Assembly (NCBI GenBank): GCA_023422115.1
Contig: JAEZSA010000051.1
Span: 1-14,345, forward strand
Length of the DNA: 14,345 nucleotides
Reading direction: 5' to 3'
Source of the DNA: Bacillota bacterium
Lineage (GTDB): Bacteria > Bacillota_I > Bacilli_A > ML615J-28 > CAG-698
This document shows positions 6,845 to 13,902 of this stretch, piece after piece. How positions within the stretch are numbered: position 1 is the stretch's first letter; the number at the start of each line of letters is the position of its first letter. The notes under the pieces were generated by a model, which was not told where the DNA came from, did not search any database, and saw only the letters and a list, made by a program, of their open reading frames with translations. Both the position numbers and the translations under genes were made by a program.

Positions 6845-7267
6845 ATGAAAAAGTTAGATTATTTAATTATAATACTTGTAATCATAATAACAGCGGCTTT
6901 TTATATTGGATATACTATGTATAAAACAGTAGGAGAAGCGGTTGATATCCAAATACTCTATCGAAATGAAGTAATCTATGAAATGCCGTTGACCAAAGAA
7001 GCAAATACCACTGTGTTTGTTATCGGAGAAGGACAAGAAGTAATTGTTACTGTAGAGGGTCAAAGTACACATTTTGAGAAAAGCGTAAAAGAAGAATTCT
7101 ATAATACAATATTAATCACAAATGATGAAATAAAAATGATTGATGCAAGTTGCAAAAATCATGATTGTATGCGTATGCGGATCAATCATTTATTTCGTAC
7201 ACCGATTGTCTGTACGAATGGAATCATTGTAAAAGTGGTTAGTAGCGATATAGAAATTATATCTTAG
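6845..7267 (+). CDS. Membrane-anchored NusG domain II protein
   Basis: A 140-residue protein with an N-terminal transmembrane anchor (about 5-26) and an outward-facing small beta domain. The C-terminal part has the pattern of the NusG domain II family (a name based on fold, not on transcription function): C103-x4-C108, then H115 and a P-I-V-C-x-N-G-I-I-V-K-V strand with C123. Exact function is unknown; related proteins often sit beside membrane-transport or electron-transfer genes. The ATG at 6845 is chosen over the GTG at 6839 because GAGGTG (6836-6841) then serves as the ribosome binding site. It ends nine bases before ecfA1 and probably shares its transcript, which hints at a role with an ECF transporter, though that is inference. 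Confidence 0.75.
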   Translation: MKKLDYLIIILVIIITAAFYIGYTMYKTVGEAVDIQILYRNEVIYEMPLTKEANTTVFVIGEGQEVIVTVEGQSTHFEKSVKEEFYNTILITNDEIKMIDASCKNHDCMRMRINHLFRTPIVCTNGIIVKVVSSDIEIIS

Positions 7268-7276
7268 GAGCAAGAT

Positions 7277-8086
7277 ATGAAAATAATTGAAATAAAGGAT
7301 TTAAATTTCCAATACACAAAAAAAGACGTAGCGATAAAAAATGTTTCCTTATCAATTGAAAAAGGAGAATTTGTTTGTATTTTAGGACACAATGGTAGTG
7401 GAAAATCTACTTTGGCTAAACTGATAGTAGGATTGCTAGCTGCAAAAAGTGGTGAAATATATGTCAACGATGTGTTAATCAGTGAAAAAACAATTGATGA
7501 AGTACGTCATAACGTAGGGATTGTTTTCCAAAATCCTGACAACCAATTCGTTGGGGTTACCGTAAAGGATGACATTGCTTTTGGTTTGGAAAATCGCCAG
7601 ATTGAACGAGAAGAGATGTTAAACCGAATAGAAAAATATGCCCAACTTACTAACATGAGTAATTTTTTAGAATATAATCCAGAAAATTTATCGGGTGGTG
7701 AAAAACAAAGAGTTGCTATTGCTGGTGTTTTGGCATGTCATCCGGAAGTAATTATTTTTGATGAAGCAACTTCGATGCTTGATCCAAGGGGAGTTCGTGA
7801 AGTCACCGCAATGATTAATCAATTAAAAGGATATAAAACAATCATCTCTATCACTCACAACTTGCAAGAAGCATTGTATGCTGATCGAGTGATTGTAATG
7901 AATGATGGCGAAATTGTATTAAATGATACACCGACTAATGTTTTCAAGCAAAAAGAAATTCTAATTAATTCTAACTTGGATATATTAACCAGTATGAAAC
8001 TAATTAAAAAAATAAAAGAAGAAGCAAGATTAAAGAATCAAGCAGAAATCGAGGAACTGTTATGGCAATTAACTTTCGAAAAGTAA
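7277..8086 (+). CDS. ecfA1: ECF transporter ATPase A1
   Basis: One of the two ATPases of the shared energy-coupling-factor module, which powers uptake of vitamins and trace metals through interchangeable S components. At 269 residues it has Walker A GHNGSGKST (37-45), Q85 in VFQNPDNQF (the Q-loop form typical of EcfA1), LSGGEKQR (138-145), Walker B VIIFDEA with E163, SMLDP (166-170) and H194. The DEAT/S segment and the first position in an ecfA1-ecfA2-ecfT string identify it as A1. TAGGAG (7265-7270), which overlaps the upstream stop, is the ribosome binding site. Its 3' end overlaps ecfA2 by 25 bases. No S component gene lies in the window, as expected for group II ECF systems. Confidence 0.95.
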   Translation: MKIIEIKDLNFQYTKKDVAIKNVSLSIEKGEFVCILGHNGSGKSTLAKLIVGLLAAKSGEIYVNDVLISEKTIDEVRHNVGIVFQNPDNQFVGVTVKDDIAFGLENRQIEREEMLNRIEKYAQLTNMSNFLEYNPENLSGGEKQRVAIAGVLACHPEVIIFDEATSMLDPRGVREVTAMINQLKGYKTIISITHNLQEALYADRVIVMNDGEIVLNDTPTNVFKQKEILINSNLDILTSMKLIKKIKEEARLKNQAEIEELLWQLTFEK

Positions 8087-8934
8087 GCTACTCTTATTCT
8101 TCTTTGAAGAAAAATAGGAAAGTAAAATTTGCAATTAATGATGTTAATTTAGAAATCGCAGAAAAAGATGAATTCATCGCTATTGTTGGACATACAGGTA
8201 GTGGAAAAAGCACACTAGTTCAATTGATGAACGCACTTTTAATTCCGTCAGTAGGAGAAATTGATATTTTAGGTGTAACCATTTATCCTCGTACAAAAAT
8301 AAAACTAAAATCGATTAGAAAAAAAGTAGGGCTTGTATTTCAATTTCCTGAATATCAACTTTTTGAAGAAACATCATTAAAAGATATCGTGTTTGGCCCG
8401 AAAAATTTTGGAATGTCGACAGAAGAGGCAATGGAAAGAGCAAAAGAAGCAGCAAATCTTGTTGGATTGAACAATGATATTTTAGAAAAGAGTCCCTTTG
8501 CTATTTCCGGAGGACAAATGAGAAAAGTAGCCATTGCAGGAATTTTAGCAAGCAATCCCGATATTTTGGTTCTCGACGAACCGACGGTTGGCTTGGATCC
8601 TTTTGGGAAAAGCGAATTATTAAAGTTATTAAAAAAGATTAATGAAGAAGAGCATAAAACAATCATTATCATTACCCATGATATGGAGGTTGTTAGTCAA
8701 GTAGCAAAACGAGTGATTGTTTTAGATAATGCTGAAATTGTTTATGATGGTGATACGAAATCTCTATTTAAAAATGAGGATTTTTTAATCAAGCACAATT
8801 TAGATTATCCTGAATTGATGAAATTGATGTTGTTGGTAAAAGAAAAACTGAATTTAGATATCAACATTCATCAATATAGTATTGATGAAGCTTATCAAGA
8901 ATTATATCGTGTTTTAGGTGATGCCCATGAATGA
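8062..8934 (+). CDS. ecfA2: ECF transporter ATPase A2
   Basis: Second ATPase of the ECF module, pairing with EcfA1 beneath EcfT. The 290 residues contain Walker A GHTGSGKST (43-51), Q94 in VFQFPEYQLF (the EcfA2 Q-loop form), ISGGQMRK (148-155), Walker B ILVLDEP with E173, GLDP (177-180) and H206. The signature motif starts with I instead of L, which is common in EcfA2. The C-terminal 80 residues form the helical dimerisation/EcfT-contact region typical of the family. The start is inside ecfA1, with GAGGAA (8051-8056) upstream. It overlaps ecfT by 8 bases, indicating coupled translation of the complex. Confidence 0.95.
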   Translation: MAINFRKVSYSYSSLKKNRKVKFAINDVNLEIAEKDEFIAIVGHTGSGKSTLVQLMNALLIPSVGEIDILGVTIYPRTKIKLKSIRKKVGLVFQFPEYQLFEETSLKDIVFGPKNFGMSTEEAMERAKEAANLVGLNNDILEKSPFAISGGQMRKVAIAGILASNPDILVLDEPTVGLDPFGKSELLKLLKKINEEEHKTIIIITHDMEVVSQVAKRVIVLDNAEIVYDGDTKSLFKNEDFLIKHNLDYPELMKLMLLVKEKLNLDINIHQYSIDEAYQELYRVLGDAHE

Positions 8935-9904
8935 GAAAATCGTCTTTGGTCAGTATTATAATGTCGATTCTTGGATTCATCGACTAGATCCACGAACAAA
9001 ATTAATTTCAATCTTTTTATACATGATTGCTTTGTTTGTGATAAAGAACATTTTTTTACTAGCAGCAGTTTTGGGATTGGTTTTAGTTGTAATTGCAACG
9101 AGTAAAATTCCACTAATAAAATTTTTAAATAGTCTCAAAATGGTTTCTTTTATTCTTTTATTCACTTTTTTCTTTCAATTGTTACTGAGAAAAGATGGGG
9201 AATTACTAGCAACTTTTACTTTCAACATGACAGTGGTCAATGGAATTATGATTGTTGTTTTACTTGCTCTTTTCTTTCTTTCAAGAAAGATTATTAGAAG
9301 TTTTCGGGTGCTACTATTTAGCATAATCTTATTTATTAGTTTTTATATTCAATATCAATTTAATTTTTCATATCATTTATTCAGTTATCAAGTGCGTATT
9401 TTTAATTCAGGCTTAATGATGTCTTTGTATATCCTGTTACGAATTATTGCTTTATTGTTTGTTTCTTCGTTATTAACTCTAACAACAAAACCTACCGATT
9501 TAAACAATGGTCTAGAAGCTATTTTAAAGCCACTAAAATATATTGGTGTAAAAGTTGCTACTCTGACGATGATGATTTCTATTGCCCTACGTTTTATACC
9601 AACATTAATCAACGAAGCAGAAAAAATCTTGAAAGCACAAGCATCAAGAGGGGTTGATTTTAAAGAAGGGAAGATTGCTGCAAAAGTAATGCAAATCATT
9701 TCTTTGTTGGTTCCCATGTTTGTTATAGCTTATAAAAGAGCATATGATCTGGCAGATGCCATGGAAGCAAGAGGATTTATTCCCGATGCACCAAGAACTA
9801 GCATTAATCTATTGAAATATAGAATTAGCGACTTGATTACTATGGGATTTTGTTTGATTTTACTGATTGTTGTTATTTATTTGAGGATATTTTATGCGTT
9901 ATAA
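8927..9904 (+). CDS. ecfT: ECF transporter transmembrane subunit T, enlarged
   Basis: Membrane scaffold joining the two ATPases to an S component. The opening (WIHRLDPRTKL, 16-26), LLTLTT (182-187), SIALRFIPTL (218-227) and the two coupling-helix motifs SRG (240-242) and ARG (281-283) identify EcfT. The first motif is S-R-G instead of A-R-G. The protein is 325 residues, about 60 more than B. subtilis EcfT (265). The extra length lies at about 103-159 and contains two additional hydrophobic segments (about 104-118 and 127-145), so the reading of topology stays consistent. The ATG at 8927 is chosen over GTG 8918 and ATG 8921 because AGGTGA (8916-8921) sits 5 bases upstream. It overlaps truA by 11 bases. 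Confidence 0.93.
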   Translation: MNEKIVFGQYYNVDSWIHRLDPRTKLISIFLYMIALFVIKNIFLLAAVLGLVLVVIATSKIPLIKFLNSLKMVSFILLFTFFFQLLLRKDGELLATFTFNMTVVNGIMIVVLLALFFLSRKIIRSFRVLLFSIILFISFYIQYQFNFSYHLFSYQVRIFNSGLMMSLYILLRIIALLFVSSLLTLTTKPTDLNNGLEAILKPLKYIGVKVATLTMMISIALRFIPTLINEAEKILKAQASRGVDFKEGKIAAKVMQIISLLVPMFVIAYKRAYDLADAMEARGFIPDAPRTSINLLKYRISDLITMGFCLILLIVVIYLRIFYAL

Positions 9905-10622
9905 ATGTATTGTTAGTTATGATGGAACCAATTTCCATGGATTTCAAGCTCAACAAGGATTGCGTACAGTGCAAAAAGAAATCGAAGATGTGCTATTGAT
10001 AATCATGAAAAAGCCAATTGCTATTCATTGCTCGGGAAGAACGGATACAGGGGTTCATGCGATTGGACAAGTATTTCACTTTGATTGTGATATAGATATG
10101 GGAAACTGGAATATGCAAAATGCGATTAATTCTCGTATTTCTAAGGATATTTATATTAAAAATGTTGAAAAGGTTGACGAACAATTTCATGCTCGAACGA
10201 GTGCAATTAAAAAAGAATACCATTATGTAATTGACTTTAGTGAATTCAATCCTTTATTAAGGAATTATCGCTATTATTGTCGTTATAAAAATGTCAATCG
10301 AACATTAATGGAAGAAGCAGCAAAAATATATATAGGTGAACATGATTTTCGTTCTTATACTAAAAACAAGAACAAAGAAAACACCGTCAGAGAAATTTTT
10401 TCTATTGATTTTGTTTGGGACTCAGACCTCTTAACAATAAAAATTGTGGGTTCTGGATTTCTTCATAACATGATAAGAATTTTGGTTGCTATGTGGTTAG
10501 AAGCGGGGAGAGGTAAATACTCCTTGGAGCAGTTAAAAGCAATTACCGAGCAAAAAAACAGGGTATTTGCCCCTAAAATAGCACCTGCTAACGGATTATA
10601 TCTTTATAAAGTGTATTATTAA
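9894..10622 (+). CDS. truA: tRNA pseudouridine synthase A
   Basis: Converts uridines 38-40 of the tRNA anticodon stem to pseudouridine. The 242 residues match the usual size. The catalytic aspartate is D51 in CSGRTDTGVHA (46-56), and YDGTNFHGFQ (9-18), the GSGFLHNMIRI motif (186-196) and APANGLYL (230-237) complete the family pattern. The GAGGAT (9883-9888) ribosome binding site and the ATG both lie inside ecfT. The ecfA1-ecfA2-ecfT-truA string is a standard Bacillota arrangement, but rplM-rpsI, which normally follow, are absent here: a terminator and convergent genes come instead. Confidence 0.97.
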   Translation: MRYKCIVSYDGTNFHGFQAQQGLRTVQKEIEDVLLIIMKKPIAIHCSGRTDTGVHAIGQVFHFDCDIDMGNWNMQNAINSRISKDIYIKNVEKVDEQFHARTSAIKKEYHYVIDFSEFNPLLRNYRYYCRYKNVNRTLMEEAAKIYIGEHDFRSYTKNKNKENTVREIFSIDFVWDSDLLTIKIVGSGFLHNMIRILVAMWLEAGRGKYSLEQLKAITEQKNRVFAPKIAPANGLYLYKVYY

Positions 10623-10630
10623 GAAAAAAT

Positions 10631-10660
10631 AAAAACTGACTCGTTTTGAGTCAGTTTTTT
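10631..10660. terminator. Bidirectional terminator between truA and the metal permease gene
   Basis: AAAAACTGACTC (10631-10642), loop GTTTT, GAGTCAGTTTTT (10648-10659) form a 12-bp stem. A T-run follows on the + strand, and A-rich sequence (10624-10635) gives a T-run on the - strand. The stop codon of the convergent permease gene overlaps the right arm, so one hairpin serves both operons. Confidence 0.9.
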
Positions 10661-11528
10661 AGATTTCTTTTGTTTTATGATATCGAGATTTTACTTTACT
10701 AATGGACATTACCACCAGCAGAATAAGAATATTGATTAATATAATAACCGGTCCTGTAGTAAGGTTGGTACTATAACTGATAATAAATCCAGTTAGTAAT
10801 GAAATTTCACTGAATATAATCGATGTAATGACTGTATTCAAGAAGGAGTCTCCAACTAGAATCGCAGCAGCAACTGGAATAATCATTAGCGATGCAATTA
10901 GTAAAACTCCAACAATATCGATAAATAAAGAGATTACTAGGGCAAGAATGATTGTTAATAAAAGTTGTAACGACTTTACATTGATACCAGAAACTGCAGC
11001 ATAGGTTTCATCAAAGCATAGAGTTACTATTTTCTTATAAGATGTGAAGATCACAACAAAAATAATAATAGCAATGATTAAAATAATGATCAGATTGGTT
11101 GCAGAAACAGAATAAATAGAACCAAACAACAAGCTAGTAGTAAATTTCGCATCGATATTGTTGCTTAAATTGATAAATAGACCACTTAAAGCAACACCAA
11201 AGCTCATAACAATGGGCATGGATAATTCCTTATAATTTTTATAAAAACCTCGCAATTTTTCGATTAAAAATGTACCTGCGATACTAAAAATGATACCCAT
11301 TAAGGCAGGATCAAAACCTTTGATGGTGATTAATTTAGAGAGAAAAACACCAAAACAGACACCAGCTAATGAAAAGTGGCTTAAGGTGTCGGCGATAAAC
11401 GATAAACGTCTAATGACAACAACGGAGCCAATTAATGGTGCTAAAACACCGACAATGATACCAGCAATTAAGGCATAAAGCATAAAATCATATTCGAAAA
11501 TAGCGCGGAAGAAACCACTAAGAATCAT
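10659..11528 (-). CDS. Metal ABC transporter permease (ABC-3/ZnuB family)
   Basis: Integral membrane subunit of a cluster-9-type ABC importer for zinc, manganese or iron. The 289 residues consist mostly of hydrophobic helices, about eight or nine. Family marks are the R-R-L-S-F-I-A-D-T-L-S-H-F-S-L-A-G segment (40-56) with D47 and H51, the cytoplasmic FDETYAAVSGI loop (172-182) that meets the ATPase, and TTGPVIIL near 257-264. The ATG at 11528 is preferred over GTG 11537, since the GTG lies within the AGGTGA ribosome binding site (11535-11540 on this strand). It overlaps the ATPase gene upstream by 11 bases. Substrate cannot be set from the permease alone, so no symbol is given; znuB/adcB/mntB-like are all possible. 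Confidence 0.88.
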   Translation of the reverse strand: MILSGFFRAIFEYDFMLYALIAGIIVGVLAPLIGSVVVIRRLSFIADTLSHFSLAGVCFGVFLSKLITIKGFDPALMGIIFSIAGTFLIEKLRGFYKNYKELSMPIVMSFGVALSGLFINLSNNIDAKFTTSLLFGSIYSVSATNLIIILIIAIIIFVVIFTSYKKIVTLCFDETYAAVSGINVKSLQLLLTIILALVISLFIDIVGVLLIASLMIIPVAAAILVGDSFLNTVITSIIFSEISLLTGFIISYSTNLTTGPVIILINILILLVVMSISKVKSRYHKTKEI

Positions 11529-12171
11529 GTTCTTCACCTATCTTTCGAAACTGATAATCTCCTAAATCATTTAGTACTAAAGAATAATCAGTCAAATCTT
11601 TACAAAAGTCAAGGTCATGGCTAGAAATAATAATTGTGATTTCTTGTTCTTTTAAATCAGCTAGGATTTTATGTAGCGTCTTCACATTCTCAGCATCAAC
11701 TCCAACGGTTGGTTCATCAAGAATGAGTAATTTGGGATTGTTCAACAAACTTCTTGCGATGAATACTCTTTGGATTTGACCTCCAGAGAGGTTATTGATA
11801 TTTTCATGATAAATTTTATTTAGATCAAAACTATTAATAATAGATGTGTAAAAAGCATCGCGTTTTTTATTATAAGCACAAGATAAAATCTCAAAAACAG
11901 TAATCGGGAATTCATAATTGAATTCTGTTTTTTGAGGAACATAGCCGATGTTTTTTAGTGTCTTGAGATGGTTGATATCTACATCATCTAAATAAATAGA
12001 GCCATCAGGAATACTTAATAATTTTAGGAAGCATTTGATTAGGGTGCTTTTACCTGTGCCGTTTTTTCCGTGTATTGTTAAAAAATCTCCACTTTTTAAG
12101 GAGAAAGAGACTTTGTTTAGCACAAGTTTTTGGGTATATGCAAAAGTTAAGTTATCCACTGTTACTCTCAT
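11518..12171 (-). CDS. Metal ABC transporter ATP-binding protein (ZnuC family)
   Basis: Cytoplasmic ATPase driving the adjacent permease. At 217 residues it is slightly short for the family. Motifs: Walker A GKNGTGKST (35-43), Q80 in YVPQK (the Q-loop form typical of metal-type cluster ATPases), LSGGQIQR (128-135), Walker B LLILDEP with E153, VGVDA (157-161) in place of GLD, and H185 in SSHD. GGTGGAGGT is a strong ribosome binding site just upstream on the - strand. No solute-binding protein gene is in this operon: it is bounded by the divergent tmk gene and the convergent terminator, so the binding protein must be encoded elsewhere or be lacking. Confidence 0.88.
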   Translation of the reverse strand: MRVTVDNLTFAYTQKLVLNKVSFSLKSGDFLTIHGKNGTGKSTLIKCFLKLLSIPDGSIYLDDVDINHLKTLKNIGYVPQKTEFNYEFPITVFEILSCAYNKKRDAFYTSIINSFDLNKIYHENINNLSGGQIQRVFIARSLLNNPKLLILDEPTVGVDAENVKTLHKILADLKEQEITIIISSHDLDFCKDLTDYSLVLNDLGDYQFRKIGEEHDS

Positions 12172-12192
12172 AGAGTACCTCCACCCAAAAAT

Positions 12193-12221
12193 ATTTTAAC
12201 ATAAAACACCTATTAAAACAA
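12193..12221 (-). promoter_or_regulatory. Predicted promoter of the metal transporter operon
   Basis: Read on the - strand: TTGTTT (12221-12216), a 17-base spacer and TAAAAT (12198-12193), preceded by TGT to form an extended -10. The start of transcription would be near 12186, a very short leader. The -35 is weak (3 of 6). No Zur-, AdcR- or MntR-like palindrome that I recognise overlaps it. Confidence 0.45.
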
Positions 12222-12230
12222 GAAAAATAC

Positions 12231-12284
12231 TTTCCTTTTTATGGATAATATGAGATAATATGATATAAACTATTTTCCTTTTTA
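12231..12284 (+). repeat. Nested direct repeats in the divergent intergenic region
   Basis: GATAATATGA occurs twice in tandem with no gap (12244-12253 and 12254-12263), one helical turn apart. It is flanked by two exact copies of TTTCCTTTTTA (12231-12241 and 12274-12284), 43 bases apart. The block lies between the metal transporter promoter and tmk. Possible readings are tandem -10-like elements, a regulator site, or slippage in AT-rich DNA. Confidence 0.45.
12261..12269 (+). promoter_or_regulatory. Candidate extended -10 of the tmk promoter
   Basis: TGATATAAA contains a TGn extended -10 with TATAAA (12264-12269). No convincing -35 lies 16-18 bases upstream, and the neighbouring GATAAT copies could serve as alternative -10s. 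The start of transcription would be about 20 bases before the tmk ATG. Confidence 0.35.
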
Positions 12285-12297
12285 AGTAGGTGAAACA

Positions 12298-12918
12298 ATG
12301 AATAAAAAGTTTATAACATTTGAAGGTGGCGAAGGCAGCGGTAAAACCACCATCATCAATCGCCTTATGCAGGAACTAAAAGATAATCATATTAAAGCTT
12401 TTCAATCACGAGAACCAGGAGGATCAAAAATTTCCGAGGAGATTAGAAAAGTAATTTTAAGTGTTGATAATACAAAAATGGATTATATTACCGAAGCATT
12501 ACTATATGCTGCAAGTAGAAGACAGCATTTAGAAGAAATAATTAAACCAGCGTTGAAAGATGGATACTTGGTGATTTGTGATCGCTATGTTGATTCTTCG
12601 CTTGCATATCAAGGATATGCTCGTGGTTTGGGAATTGATGAAGTGTATAAGATTAATTATTATGCTACAGGAGGATTACTTCCTGACTTGACGATATTTA
12701 TTGATGTCAATCCTGAGGAAGGGTTGGCGCGAATTGTTAAAAACAATCGAAATAAAGATCGTTTGGATTTAGAAGCGATAAACTTTCATCATAAAGTACG
12801 GGAAGGATATTTAGAATTAGTAAAAAGATTCCCTGAACGTATTATTCGTATTGATGGAAATCGAAATATTGAAGAAGTTTATCAGGATGTTAAAAAGGTA
12901 ATATTTGAAATTTTATAG
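12298..12918 (+). CDS. tmk: Thymidylate kinase
   Basis: Phosphorylates dTMP to dTDP for dTTP synthesis. At 206 residues, size and motifs are typical: P-loop GGEGSGKTT (10-18), REPGG (38-42), DRY (95-97) with the following SSLAYQG, and a LID segment around R151-R155. A glycine-type P-loop with arginine-poor P-loop and a basic LID resembles the class II (E. coli-like) arrangement more than the yeast type. AGGTGA (12288-12293) gives the ribosome binding site. The gene is followed by holB after 10 bases, whereas in B. subtilis yaaQ and yaaR lie in between. Confidence 0.97.
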   Translation: MNKKFITFEGGEGSGKTTIINRLMQELKDNHIKAFQSREPGGSKISEEIRKVILSVDNTKMDYITEALLYAASRRQHLEEIIKPALKDGYLVICDRYVDSSLAYQGYARGLGIDEVYKINYYATGGLLPDLTIFIDVNPEEGLARIVKNNRNKDRLDLEAINFHHKVREGYLELVKRFPERIIRIDGNRNIEEVYQDVKKVIFEIL

Positions 12919-12928
12919 GGGGATAACG

Positions 12929-13900
12929 ATGAACTTTAGCACTTTTCTAAGAACACAAACAAAAGTTGTAAAACTGCTTAATAATAGTCTTCTTAAGAAT
13001 CGTTTAGTAGGAATCTATCTATTTGAAGGTGCTAAAGGAACACAAAAAATTGAAGCTGCTTACTATTTTGCTTCTTTAATAATGTGTGAACAACAAAATA
13101 AACCCTGTGGAGAATGTTTGTCTTGTAAGCGAATCAAAGAAGGATCTCATCCACGAATTTTCTTTCTTGAACCAGGTCCAAAAGGAAGTATTTTAAAAAA
13201 TCAAATAGATGAATTAGAACACGAATTTTCTCTAGTTTCACTGGAAGAAGGAATTAGAGTGTTTATCATTAAAGATATTGATAAAGCAACACTAGAAGCA
13301 TCCAATCGTTTGTTGAAATTTTTAGAAGAAACAAGTAGTACAACGTATGGAATTCTAACAACAGAAAATTTGCAAAATATTATTAACACCATTAAATCAA
13401 GGTCACAAATTGTTTCTTTTTCAAAAGTGCCACGAGACGTAGTCATTGAAGAATACACAAAAAGAGGAATTGCAGAAGAGCATTCGCGAGTATTATCCAT
13501 TCTAACTAATGATGTTAATGAAGGATTGGTTTATTATAAGGATGAAAAAATTACAGCTATCATTGAACTTGTGAAAGCGATAGATGAAGCGATATGGCTG
13601 AAAGAAAAAGAGCCTGTTTTGGTATTGTACGAAATGGGAAGATTTTTAATGAATGAAAAGGACAAAAAGTATCACAACATTTTTATTGATTTAATAGCAA
13701 CGATAATCAATGATCATATATATTGTAAATTAAATCAAAGAAATGAAATAACCTTCATAAATACTAATTTAGATGTTAGTTGTGAAGTAAAAGAATTATT
13801 CACGTTAGTGGAAAAGGTATTAGTTTATAAACAAAAAATAAAATACAACGTAAATGTAGAACTGATGTATATGCAGATGTTGATTGAAATAGCGAGGTAG
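12929..13900 (+). CDS. holB: DNA polymerase III subunit delta'
   Basis: Clamp-loader subunit that, with delta and tau/gamma, loads the beta clamp. At 323 residues the size is typical. The AAA+-like N-terminus has a degenerate P-loop (GAKGTQK, 34-40), a zinc site (C53, C60, C63, C66), the NRLLKFLEE helix (126-134) and an SRSQ segment (157-160) where many delta' proteins have the SRC motif, so the arginine-finger context is kept but the cysteine is replaced. The ATG at 12929 is chosen over the upstream alternative at 12905 because AGGGGG (12917-12922) lies 6 bases before it and the result begins at the family's normal N-terminus. It is followed directly by ricT. Confidence 0.93.
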   Translation: MNFSTFLRTQTKVVKLLNNSLLKNRLVGIYLFEGAKGTQKIEAAYYFASLIMCEQQNKPCGECLSCKRIKEGSHPRIFFLEPGPKGSILKNQIDELEHEFSLVSLEEGIRVFIIKDIDKATLEASNRLLKFLEETSSTTYGILTTENLQNIINTIKSRSQIVSFSKVPRDVVIEEYTKRGIAEEHSRVLSILTNDVNEGLVYYKDEKITAIIELVKAIDEAIWLKEKEPVLVLYEMGRFLMNEKDKKYHNIFIDLIATIINDHIYCKLNQRNEITFINTNLDVSCEVKELFTLVEKVLVYKQKIKYNVNVELMYMQMLIEIAR

Positions 13901-13902
13901 AT

